Shown piece by piece: positions 20,086 to 27,985 of a stretch of 64,000 nucleotides of DNA (positions within the stretch are counted from its first letter, which is position 1; each line of letters opens with the position of its first letter). Source of the DNA: Prevotella melaninogenica. GTDB lineage: Bacteria; Bacteroidota; Bacteroidia; Bacteroidales; Bacteroidaceae. The notes beneath the pieces are model-generated. The model did not search any database. It was not told where the DNA came from and worked only from the letters and a program-made list of their open reading frames with translations. The position numbers and the translations under genes were made by a program. The DNA is taken from the NCBI RefSeq assembly GCF_013267595.1, contig NZ_CP054010.1, positions 1 to 64,000 of the forward strand, in the 5' to 3' direction.

Positions 20086-20703
20086 TTACTTTCTTGTAAC
20101 ACGAACATATCTCATAACCTTCTTAACGACTACTCTTCTCAAGTCGCTGTCATTGAATTTGGTCTGAGTTAGCTCAAACTCATTGTTGTTCAAGAATCTA
20201 ATTTGGAGGTTCTTGCGCATCTTACCGTCTATCTTCATAAAGAAACCATCACGGTGGAAACCATAAACACCGATATCGTCATCACGCTTCCATCTGCCAT
20301 TGTCTTCTCTTTCTATAATGCTCATGGTTCCATCATGGTAGAAATCGAAACGGTGCAACTCATCATCGAGGTCATTATCATCGTGACCAACAAGTGTACG
20401 AAGATTAACAGGCTCACCTGTAGCGAAGTCAACAGGGAGGAACTTATAGTCATCATATCTGTCAATCGTGAAACCTACCTTATATTCCTTATGTGTTCTT
20501 GGATTGCGCACAATGGCATAGCTACCCTTGTTTGTAAGCTCCCAGGTACCAACAATCTTAGAGTTGGTTGTAGGTGCAGCAGCTACTACGTTGTTATTAT
20601 CCTTTACTTCATTGTTTGCAGCGTGTGAACTGGAAAATGTAAACAGTCCACCTAATACTAAACCAGCACATAAAGCGTGGTTAGAAAAAAAGTTTTTCTT
20701 CAT
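20086..20703 (-). CDS. Secreted lipocalin-like protein
   Basis: 205 aa with a signal peptide (MKKNFFSNHALCAGLVLGGLFTFSSSHA). The mature part begins after a short linker with SKIVGTWELTNKGSY, resembling the first strand of lipocalin-like domains in Bacteroidota, and ends in basic strands (VVVKKVMRYVRVTRK). It would be periplasmic or cell-surface. The region is unusually rich in Asp/Arg pairs (GHDDNDLDDELHRFDF). Ligand unknown. It has its own -7 box at 20736-20743. Confidence 0.6.
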   Translation of the reverse strand: MKKNFFSNHALCAGLVLGGLFTFSSSHAANNEVKDNNNVVAAAPTTNSKIVGTWELTNKGSYAIVRNPRTHKEYKVGFTIDRYDDYKFLPVDFATGEPVNLRTLVGHDDNDLDDELHRFDFYHDGTMSIIEREDNGRWKRDDDIGVYGFHRDGFFMKIDGKMRKNLQIRFLNNNEFELTQTKFNDSDLRRVVVKKVMRYVRVTRK

Positions 20704-20735
20704 TGTTATATATTCATTTTTGGATTAATATGTTG

Positions 20736-20743
20736 CAAATATA
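20736..20743 (-). promoter_or_regulatory. -7 box for the lipocalin-like gene
   Basis: The complement reads TATATTTG, matching TAnnTTTG, about 33 bp before the start codon. Confidence 0.5.
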
Positions 20744-20889
20744 CGTAAAGAAATTATAATAGCAGGGAATTGTTTATACTGTTTTAAATGATTTTATAGA
20801 ATTCATTAACAGACTGCCTCTTAATTAACAGATTTGTTCAAATAGAAATAAAATCTGTTAACTGAGTGCAAAAGGGATGTGATAGCTTC

Positions 20890-23121
20890 TTATTTCGCAG
20901 GTTTATCGCCCATTGTGAAGTCGATTATAGGACCTGATAACAGCTGTTCATACTCAAGATAATAATGTGGATAAGGCTGTCCATTCACTGTAATATGCTG
21001 AATGAAGCGATTGTCTTTGTTATTCTTTTCCGCCCGAATTGTGACAGTCTTGCTATTCTCCAACTGTATCTTGACTTTACGGAAGTAGGGAGTACCAATC
21101 ATATATTGAGTACTGCCAGGACAAACAGGGTAGAAGCCGAGAGCAGAGAATACATACCAAGCTGATGTCTGGCCATTATCTTCGTCGCCACAATAGCCAT
21201 CAGGCTGAGCAGTATAGAGTCGGTCCATCACCTCACGCACCCAATATTGCGCCTTCCAGGGCTGTCCGCTGTAGTCATAGAGGTAAATCATGTGCTGGAT
21301 AGGCTGGTTCCCATGTGCGTAATTACCCATGTTCATGATTTGCATCTCACGTATCTCGTGGATTGTAAAGCCATAATAGCTGTGGTCAAAGGTAGGTGGT
21401 AGTTGGAAGACACTGTCTAATATTTCGTTAAACTTGTCGTATCCTCCCATTAACTTCGCCAATCCTGCAGGGTCATGGAATACACTCCACGTGTAATGCC
21501 AACTGTTTCCCTCAGTGAAAGCATCCCCCCATTTGAAAGGATTAAATGGTGACTGAAAACTACCATCCTCATTACGTCCACGCATCAAACCCGTTTCCTT
21601 GTCGAATACCTTCTGATAGTTCATTGCTCGGAGTTTAAAAGGTTTGAGTTCCTTAGCACTCTTTCCGAGTTTTAATCCCAATTGATAGATACACCAGTCA
21701 TCGTAGGCATACTCTAAGGTACGGGCAACACTCTCGTTGATTCCCACGTTATAAGGTACGTAACCTAAGCGATTATAATAGTCAAAGCCTTTACGTCCAG
21801 TAGAGCTAACGGTTGGGTGAACAGCATTAGCACCATGCACAACAGCTTCCCAAAGTGTTTCTATATCGTAGCCACGCAATCCCTTGATGTAAGCATCAGC
21901 AACGACCGAAGCCGAGTTGTTGCCCACCATACAATCACGATGCCCCGGACTTGCCCACTCCGGAAGGAATCCACTCTCCTTATAGGCGTTGACTAAGCCT
22001 GCTTGCATTTTCTCATTCATTGATGGATAGACGAGGTTGAGCAATGGAAAGAGCGAACGGAAGGTGTCCCAGAAACCTGTGTCTGTAAAGAGATAACCCG
22101 ATAGTACTTTGCCATTATAAGGACTATAATGGATAGGATTACCCTGTTCGTCAAACTCATAGAACGAACGTGGGAAAAGTACTGAGCGATAGAGGCAACT
22201 ATAGAAAGTACGAAGATGGTCGATGTTATCGTCCTCCACTTCTATACGTCCTAAGATATTGTTCCATTCTTTTCTACCTTCTGACTTCACCTCGTCGAAT
22301 GTCTTGCCCTCCACTTCCTTGAGATTGCGCTGTGCTTGTTCGTCACTAATAAACGATGAGGCTACCTGTATATTAACTTGTTCGCCTCGTTTGGTGTGGA
22401 ATCCGACAACAGCCATGGCATGATTGCTGGTTGTAGAAGTCTTGCCCTCTGATAGTTTCCCATCTTCGATACTGCCAACGAAAGAGAAATCGTGGTCGAA
22501 GCGAAGTACAAAATAGTTCTTGAAGTTTGCTGGTACACCACCGCTATTCTTGGTTGTATAGCCCACGATAGTACGTTTGTCAGGGATAATCGTTACGGAA
22601 GAGCCCTTGTCAAAGGCATCAACGACAAAATAAGCTTCTTTTGTTTGTGGATAGGTGATGCGCATTGTGGCAGCACGACTGGTAGGACTCACCTCTACTG
22701 TGACGTCGTGGTCAGCTAAATAAACCTTATAGTAATAAGGAGCAGCAGTCTCAGCTTTGTGCGAGAACCAGCTGGCACGTCCTTCCTCGTCAAAGACTTT
22801 ATTACCCACGACGGGCATGACAGAGAACTGTCCGTAGTCGTTAATCCATGGACTTGGTTGGTGTGTCTGCTTAATTCCACGAATCTTATCGGCTCCGTAG
22901 GTGTAAGTCCAGCCATCTCCCATCTTTCCAGTCTGTGGAGTCCAGAAGTTCATGCCCCATGGTAGGGCAATAGCGGGGTAAGTGTTACCCGTTGAAAGTT
23001 CTGGTTTTGAGGCTGAACCCACTAAAGTACTTACGTAATCAACAGGGTTGTTTACTGTGATAGCATATAGATGAGCTATAAATGTCAGCAATAAGAAAAC
23101 AAGAAAAAGGCTTCTTTTCAT
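20890..23121 (-). CDS. GH92 alpha-mannosidase
   Basis: 743 aa with a signal peptide (MKRSLFLVFLLLTFIAHLYA). It has the glycoside hydrolase 92 layout: an N-terminal beta-sandwich (VDYVSTLVGSASKPELSTGN, AIALPWGMNFWTPQTG) and a C-terminal (alpha/alpha)6 barrel containing FTDTGFWDTFRS, NYAHGNQPIQHMIYLYDYSG and GYCGDEDNGQTSAWYVFSALG, which carry the acidic catalytic and calcium-site residues. GH92 enzymes remove alpha-linked mannose from host or fungal N-glycans in a calcium-dependent inverting reaction. Full length. No SusC/SusD pair is adjacent, so this is a stand-alone mannosidase; linkage specificity is not readable here. Confidence 0.93.
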   Translation of the reverse strand: MKRSLFLVFLLLTFIAHLYAITVNNPVDYVSTLVGSASKPELSTGNTYPAIALPWGMNFWTPQTGKMGDGWTYTYGADKIRGIKQTHQPSPWINDYGQFSVMPVVGNKVFDEEGRASWFSHKAETAAPYYYKVYLADHDVTVEVSPTSRAATMRITYPQTKEAYFVVDAFDKGSSVTIIPDKRTIVGYTTKNSGGVPANFKNYFVLRFDHDFSFVGSIEDGKLSEGKTSTTSNHAMAVVGFHTKRGEQVNIQVASSFISDEQAQRNLKEVEGKTFDEVKSEGRKEWNNILGRIEVEDDNIDHLRTFYSCLYRSVLFPRSFYEFDEQGNPIHYSPYNGKVLSGYLFTDTGFWDTFRSLFPLLNLVYPSMNEKMQAGLVNAYKESGFLPEWASPGHRDCMVGNNSASVVADAYIKGLRGYDIETLWEAVVHGANAVHPTVSSTGRKGFDYYNRLGYVPYNVGINESVARTLEYAYDDWCIYQLGLKLGKSAKELKPFKLRAMNYQKVFDKETGLMRGRNEDGSFQSPFNPFKWGDAFTEGNSWHYTWSVFHDPAGLAKLMGGYDKFNEILDSVFQLPPTFDHSYYGFTIHEIREMQIMNMGNYAHGNQPIQHMIYLYDYSGQPWKAQYWVREVMDRLYTAQPDGYCGDEDNGQTSAWYVFSALGFYPVCPGSTQYMIGTPYFRKVKIQLENSKTVTIRAEKNNKDNRFIQHITVNGQPYPHYYLEYEQLLSGPIIDFTMGDKPAK

Positions 23122-23239
23122 CTTTTGATAAGGTGATTTATTTGTATATTTTAGGTTAATAGTTAGCCTGATAGTTAGGCTTAGCTAATGATTGGAAGTA
23201 GTAAAGGATTTCTATCGAGGACCGATAGAACGGACGTAC

Positions 23240-23671
23240 TTATTTCGTAGCTGATTTCCAAACCCATAATTCGCCCATTTGGAAGCGAACTAATAGCTTT
23301 GAGCCTGCGTCCGTTAGCATAATACCTTTAGTTCCTGGCTGTAATAAGAATACTTCTCCATTATTTAGTTGTTTAATGATGGTAGAATCCTTCTTGCTTA
23401 TCTCGTTAGGAGGGGGCAGTAGGTCAAGGTTGTCCATGTTGACAACTCCCAAACAAGGAATCGTCAGTGTAACCTCGTTTACTCTGTTACTGATGAAGCC
23501 AGCATCCCTTTTGTTTGCATTCTTAACAGCCTGATCGCCATTGTCAGTTATCTCTGTCGGGATAGTCTTAATGTCATGACTGTCTGCTTTCGGTTTATCT
23601 TGTGATCCTTTTTTGCAACTACTCAACATTAAGGCTGCCACAGCAAGGAAGGTATATAGTTTTCTAATCAT
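23240..23671 (-). CDS. Small lipoprotein of unknown function
   Basis: 143 aa with a lipobox (MIRKLYTFLAVAALMLSSC). After a hydrophilic linker it has a compact domain rich in short strands (VFLLQPGTKGIMLTDAGSKLLVRFQMGELWVW). I recognise no family. It has its own promoter and stands between the GH92 gene and the divergent BlaI regulator. Confidence 0.7.
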   Translation of the reverse strand: MIRKLYTFLAVAALMLSSCKKGSQDKPKADSHDIKTIPTEITDNGDQAVKNANKRDAGFISNRVNEVTLTIPCLGVVNMDNLDLLPPPNEISKKDSTIIKQLNNGEVFLLQPGTKGIMLTDAGSKLLVRFQMGELWVWKSATK

Positions 23672-23697
23672 TTTGTTTTAAGCTTAATATGTAAGTA

Positions 23698-23728
23698 CAA
23701 ATGTACACTTTTACAAGCATAAAGACAA
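23698..23728 (-). promoter_or_regulatory. Promoter of the small lipoprotein gene
   Basis: On the minus strand TTG (23726-23728), 20 bp, TACATTTG (23698-23705). The rest of the gap 23672-23980 is AT-rich and holds the divergent BlaI promoter. Confidence 0.6.
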
Positions 23729-23922
23729 GAGATGTTGAATAAAAACCATAACTTTCTTATTAATAGAGGGTGATAATTCCAAAGGAACAACTTTATTATT
23801 TACAGGGTAAACCTAATGTAAAAGCTGACTTTTACTTATCATGTGTTATTACTAATATTTCGTATTACATTGAAATATAATGTGAAATATTATCTAATTA
23901 ACTTTATTTTACTATCTAATAC

Positions 23923-23953
23923 TTGACTTTCTTACGAATTATTCGTAGCTTTG
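23923..23953 (+). promoter_or_regulatory. blaI-M56 promoter with palindromic operator
   Basis: TTG (23923-23925), 20 bp, TAGCTTTG (23946-23953). A perfect 15-bp palindrome TACGAATTATTCGTA (23933-23947) fills the spacer and overlaps the -7 box. BlaI/MecI repressors bind such dyads, so autorepression is likely. Confidence 0.75.
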
Positions 23954-23980
23954 TGGCGTGAACTTGTATATATATAATTT

Positions 23981-24346
23981 ATGGAGAAACTAACTAAACA
24001 AGAAGAAGAAATAATGTTGCAGGTATGGAGTTTAAAAAGCTGCACTATCAAAGATGTACTACAAAAGTTGGAAGATCCTAAACCTCCTTATACTACAGTG
24101 GCTTCAATCATGAACAATCTGAAGCGCAAGGGTTATGTAATCGCCGAGCAGCATGGACTGACCTATCACTTTGTTCCGAGGATAGAACAGACGAGGTATA
24201 AGTCAGACTTCATGAAAGGCTTTGTTGATAAGTACTTTAAGAGTTCCTTCCGTGAAATGGTTTCCTTTTTTGCAAAGGAGGATAACATCTCGCCAGAAGA
24301 ACTGAAAGATATTATAAATGAGATTGAAAAGGGGAAAGAGGTGTAG
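23981..24346 (+). CDS. BlaI/MecI-family repressor
   Basis: 121 aa. The N-terminal winged helix (LTKQEEEIMLQVWSLKSCTIKDVLQ, then PPYTTVASIMNNLKRKGYV) matches the BlaI/MecI/CopY family, and the C-terminal half forms a dimerisation helix region ending in EELKDIINEIEKGKEV. It is followed by an M56 peptidase gene 58 bp away. In the known systems the membrane peptidase triggers cleavage of the repressor and opens the operon. The palindrome in its own promoter fits autorepression. No beta-lactamase is adjacent, so the regulated targets are unknown. Confidence 0.92.
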   Translation: MEKLTKQEEEIMLQVWSLKSCTIKDVLQKLEDPKPPYTTVASIMNNLKRKGYVIAEQHGLTYHFVPRIEQTRYKSDFMKGFVDKYFKSSFREMVSFFAKEDNISPEELKDIINEIEKGKEV

Positions 24347-24404
24347 CCTATAAATACGTATTTTTTCTTTTCTCCAATAATAATAACTTAACGTTTTGAC
24401 GATT

Positions 24405-25643
24405 ATGATAATGTATTTATTGAAATTGAATATAGCCCTTATCTTACTTTTCAGCTTTTATAAGTTGATGTTCACAGGAGATACCTTCTTTTCATGGCGT
24501 AGGGCAACGCTTATCGGAATGTATCTTGTTGCCATGTTGGTACCAGTAATGGATTTTTCTGTATGGCTAAGCAACAGCGAAGGGATGACATCCATTGCCA
24601 ATGAATATGCAACAGTCGTTTTACCAGCTGTGTCTACTTCCTCGCAGGGTGGTGAAGTCCTACTATGGGAGTTGATAGTGTTGATTGTCTATAGTGTTGT
24701 TGCCTGTGTCTTATTACTACGTTTTTTGTGCCAGTTGGTTTCTATTATATTGCTAAAGAACAATAGTCAAAGTTCTTATATATGTGATACAGAGGTTTAT
24801 CTGTTAACCGATGACGAAGGTCCTTTCTCCTTCTTTGATTGGATATTCATCAATCCAGAGCGGCATAAGAGCGATGAGATAGAGGAGATAATGATGCATG
24901 AATTGACACATTGCCAGCAACTCCACTCAATAGACATAATCTTTTCAGAACTATTTTGCATTATCTTTTGGTTTAATCCTTTCGTTTGGTTGCTCAAACG
25001 TGAAGTGCGATTAAATCTTGAATATCTTGCTGATAACAGCGTACTTGCTAATGGTAAGGATAATAAAGAGTATCAGTACCATCTGCTTGGGTTAACATAT
25101 AGGAAGAATGTAGCTACAATATCAAATAATTTTAATGTTTTACCTATTAAAAAACGAATCAAGATGATGAACAAAAAAGAAACAAAGGGATTTTTAAAAG
25201 CTAAGTATGCGCTTTATATTCCATTGGTTGCAATGCTATTGGCGGTAAGTAATATCGAGACTATAGCACGTAATGTAACAAAGCTTACGACAAGTGTTGA
25301 ACTTCAAAAGAAGCCAACGAAAGAGTCTGAACGAGTATTTATAGTTACAGAAGTCATGCCTACATTTAAAGGTAATTTATATCAATGGCTATCAAAGAAT
25401 CTTCGTTATCCAAAAGATGCAGTAAGTAGAAAAGAGCAAGGACGTGTTATGGTACAGTTTGTCATAACGGCTAAGGGTGAGGTTATTAAGCCAGAGATTG
25501 TACGTTCTGTTAGTCCTTCCCTTGATAAGGAAGCCCTTCGTGTAGTGTCAAAGATGCCAGCGTGGAATCCTGGTAGAAATGGTAATAAGAAGGTTGCTAC
25601 AAAGTATACGTTACCTGTTAAATTCTCCTTAGGCTCGAAGTAG
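24405..25643 (+). CDS. BlaR1/MecR1-like M56 metallopeptidase with TonB C-terminal domain
   Basis: 412 aa from ATG 24405 (MIMYLLKLN); an upstream TTG adds three residues and is less likely. The N-terminal part has several membrane helices; the zinc motif HELTH lies in EIMMHELTHCQQLHSIDIIF, followed by EYLADNSVL. After another helix (YALYIPLVAMLLAVSNI) the last 100 residues are a TonB C-terminal-like domain (VMPTFKGNLYQWLSKNLRYP, GRVMVQFVITAKGEVIKPEI). It is a membrane sensor protease that would cleave the BlaI repressor. The periplasmic TonB-like domain replaces the penicillin-binding sensor of BlaR1, so the signal is probably not a beta-lactam. Confidence 0.9.
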   Translation: MIMYLLKLNIALILLFSFYKLMFTGDTFFSWRRATLIGMYLVAMLVPVMDFSVWLSNSEGMTSIANEYATVVLPAVSTSSQGGEVLLWELIVLIVYSVVACVLLLRFLCQLVSIILLKNNSQSSYICDTEVYLLTDDEGPFSFFDWIFINPERHKSDEIEEIMMHELTHCQQLHSIDIIFSELFCIIFWFNPFVWLLKREVRLNLEYLADNSVLANGKDNKEYQYHLLGLTYRKNVATISNNFNVLPIKKRIKMMNKKETKGFLKAKYALYIPLVAMLLAVSNIETIARNVTKLTTSVELQKKPTKESERVFIVTEVMPTFKGNLYQWLSKNLRYPKDAVSRKEQGRVMVQFVITAKGEVIKPEIVRSVSPSLDKEALRVVSKMPAWNPGRNGNKKVATKYTLPVKFSLGSK

Positions 25644-26411
25644 AATATATATAGGTGAAAATTATAGTATTCTAAAATGGTTTCTAATGCTGGGATGTAC
25701 ATTATTTTGTGTGTCCCAGTTTTGTATTTTATTCTTAAATGTGTGATTGATTACTCATATAGAGGTGTATAGTTTCAACGGAAGAAGCGAAGTTATTTTA
25801 CTAAATAAAACTATAATCCCAAAGGTCTGAAAGTTCTATTACTTTCATTCTCCGAAAGAAAATGGTGTCTTCTTTTATACGAACCCTCCTTTTTAATTGT
25901 AGTATTTGTCTTGGATATATATGTTTCGAGTCATATAATTTTGGTTCGCCGTTGGTAGAATAGCTTGGTTATTACAATAAGTTGATTTCATATCGGTAAT
26001 AAATTGTATGGTATTTAGTACTTCGCACCAATGGTGCTTACCATTAGCACCATATGTGCGGAGCATCAGCACGACATGTGCGGACTACTATCACGTATCT
26101 TAAAAATAAGCACAGAGAGACGTTGTGGTTATTATTAGGAAGGTTCGTAAGTGGCTAATGGGTAACTAATATGTGTATGTTTTATCAGACTATATTTCCT
26201 TCTTAAATAATAGCGAATGATGAGTATTACATATCTCGTGTATAATAGCAGAATATTTCAGTGTAAGATGTAATTAAATAGGATACTCAAATGACGAAAA
26301 GAGTTTATTTATACATAGAATGAATAATTATTGTATTTTATATAGAAAGTTAAGAATTAGAGAGGCTTTGATGTGATATTTTTACTAAAATATAACAAAA
26401 ATAGGATAATT
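25644..26411. other. 770-bp gap with no gene
   Basis: AT-rich and without a credible coding region on either strand. It holds one 22-bp palindromic array (26024-26089). The rest shows nothing I can name. Confidence 0.6.
26024..26089. repeat. 22-bp tandem palindromic array, copy 2 (3 units)
   Basis: Units start at 26024, 26046 and 26068 with cores CGCACCAATGGTGC, AGCACCATATGTGC and AGCACGACATGTGC. Same period and unit number as the arrays at 8345, 33956, 47827 and 56992. Confidence 0.88.
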
Positions 26412-26443
26412 TTTGGTTGTTCTAACAGAAATATATATCTTTG
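26412..26443 (+). promoter_or_regulatory. Orphan + strand promoter
   Basis: TTTG (26412-26415), 20 bp, TATCTTTG (26436-26443): full consensus, yet no + strand gene follows before the convergent carbonic anhydrase gene. It probably drives the structured RNA 26450-26596. Confidence 0.7.
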
Positions 26444-26449
26444 TATCGG

Positions 26450-26596
26450 AATGTCGGAGATGACATTAAAACTAACTATATAAACGTTATCTTAATCTAC
26501 AAGCAGCTGGGAGAATTCTCAGTGACATCTAAATGTCAAGTATGTAATTGATGAGACCCTTGTGTGATATGCGATTATCAACAAGGGTCTCAGCTA
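26450..26596 (+). ncRNA. Candidate structured small RNA
   Basis: About 150 nt after a consensus promoter, with four potential hairpins in a row: ATGTC/GACAT (near 26451-26466), CTGGGAGAATTCTCAG (about 26507-26522), TGACAT-CTAA-ATGTCA (26523-26538), and a perfect 12-bp stem TGAGACCCTTGT/ACAAGGGTCTCA (26552-26563 and 26581-26592). The last stem is followed by GCTATTTT and could end transcription. Only a 10-codon open frame is inside. I do not match it to a known RNA family. Confidence 0.5.
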
Positions 26597-26609
26597 TTTT
26601 GATGCTTTG

Positions 26610-27149
26610 TTAGTCGACGGGTGTTAGTTCGCCTGTACGTGAGTCTATGATAAAACCACGTACAATAATGTCTTTTGGAACGAGTGGATGTTGCTGAACA
26701 GTCCTCACTGTGCGGTGCACACTTGCCTCTGTATCATGAAAGCCGTCCAAATATTCGTTAAGATTAACCTGCTGTTCAGCCTCTTTGATAGCCTCATCCG
26801 TGATTCCACGCTCACGCATCAAATGTAGGAAATGGTCTGCATTCATGTTGCAAGCACCACAACCAGAGTGATGAATAATCATAACCTCTTGACAACCCAA
26901 CTCATAGATCGCCACAAGAAGGGAGCGCATCACAGAGTCGTAGGGAGTAAGAATAGTTCCGCCAGCGACTTTGATAATCTTTGCATCTCCGTTTCTTAAG
27001 CCGAGTGCATTGGGTAGCAACTTCGTCAGGCGAGTGTCCATGCAACTGACAATAGCTAACTTCATATCTGGTTGGCTGGACGTAATAAAAGGTGCGTAGC
27101 CTTTTGCAGCTACAAACCTTTTGTTATAAGAAAGTATCTGATCTATCAT
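26610..27149 (-). CDS. Beta-class carbonic anhydrase
   Basis: 179 aa. The zinc ligands are visible: Cys36 and the Asp38-Arg40 dyad in SCMDTRL, and His94 with Cys97 in IIHHSGCGACN. It lacks a signal peptide, so it is cytoplasmic, and it interconverts CO2 and bicarbonate, supplying bicarbonate for carboxylations in capnophilic anaerobes. The length is typical of the short cab-type clade. The gene follows a DKNYY-protein gene by 10 bp on the same strand. Confidence 0.92.
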   Translation of the reverse strand: MIDQILSYNKRFVAAKGYAPFITSSQPDMKLAIVSCMDTRLTKLLPNALGLRNGDAKIIKVAGGTILTPYDSVMRSLLVAIYELGCQEVMIIHHSGCGACNMNADHFLHLMRERGITDEAIKEAEQQVNLNEYLDGFHDTEASVHRTVRTVQQHPLVPKDIIVRGFIIDSRTGELTPVD

Positions 27150-27159
27150 AATTGAATAA

Positions 27160-27750
27160 TTATCTTACTACTTTTCCACGATAATAGGTGTCAAATGCAT
27201 CTTCTGCATAGCCATCTTTGAGTACTTTGAAGCTGGAACTGCTGGCGCCACTTACCTTGTTACCCATATAATAGACTTCGAATGCGTCTTTACCATATCC
27301 CCAACCTAAATCCTTGAAGCTGCTTGCGCTACTGCTAATCTTTCGTCCATTATAGAGAACTGCGTTAGAAGTAACGATGTAACCTTCATTATAATAAGGG
27401 TCGTACTCATCACGAGGGTTAACTGGATAGTTGCCAGAATAATCGCCAGGATAGCCACCTTGATAAACACTTCCTGGTACTTTTAGGCGGAAGGTTATTG
27501 GGTCAACGAATGGAAGAATCTGTCCTTCAAAATAAACGTTATATCTATCTTTTGCATAACCATACCCAAGATCAACGAAGGTGCGTATGTCTATTCCCAT
27601 AACTGGTTGACGACCATAGAATACACCATTCTTATTGAAAGAGTAAGGACGTATTTGACGTGAAGACTGTGCTGAAGCACTGAGTGCAAAGACTGTCATA
27701 AGGACTACGCAACTAAGGCGAAGCTGGCGATAAAAGTTCTTCTTTCCCAT
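27160..27750 (-). CDS. DKNYY-family secreted protein
   Basis: 196 aa with a signal peptide (basic start, then CVVLMTVFALSASA). It contains repeated DKNYY-type units, GYAKDRYNVYFEGQIL, GYGKDAFEVYYMGNKV and GYAEDAFDTYYRGKVV, each a short strand-turn with paired tyrosines. The family is found on bacterial surfaces with unknown function. It shares a transcript with the carbonic anhydrase by spacing, but no functional link is evident. The -7 box TACCTTTG at 27790-27797 probably serves both. Confidence 0.8.
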   Translation of the reverse strand: MGKKNFYRQLRLSCVVLMTVFALSASAQSSRQIRPYSFNKNGVFYGRQPVMGIDIRTFVDLGYGYAKDRYNVYFEGQILPFVDPITFRLKVPGSVYQGGYPGDYSGNYPVNPRDEYDPYYNEGYIVTSNAVLYNGRKISSSASSFKDLGWGYGKDAFEVYYMGNKVSGASSSSFKVLKDGYAEDAFDTYYRGKVVR

Positions 27751-27789
27751 AATTATCTTTTATTAGTTATTATCTTAATTGTTATACCG

Positions 27790-27797
27790 CAAAGGTA
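27790..27797 (-). promoter_or_regulatory. -7 box for the DKNYY/carbonic anhydrase pair
   Basis: The complement reads TACCTTTG about 40 bp before the start codon; no clear -33 box. Confidence 0.5.
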
Positions 27798-27985
27798 ATA
27801 GGAATTGTTCATTCACTTCATGGAATTACCCTAAAAGAAATTAGGGGAACACCTTTTTTGTTGTCGGGACTCCCGATATGAAGAATTGTCTCTTGAAAAG
27901 TGAAGACTCTTCCATGCACATCGTTGAGTGAATTATTCACCTCTTCATAATGAGAAGACCATTGGGTAGAGTAGGGTTGAGGGTA

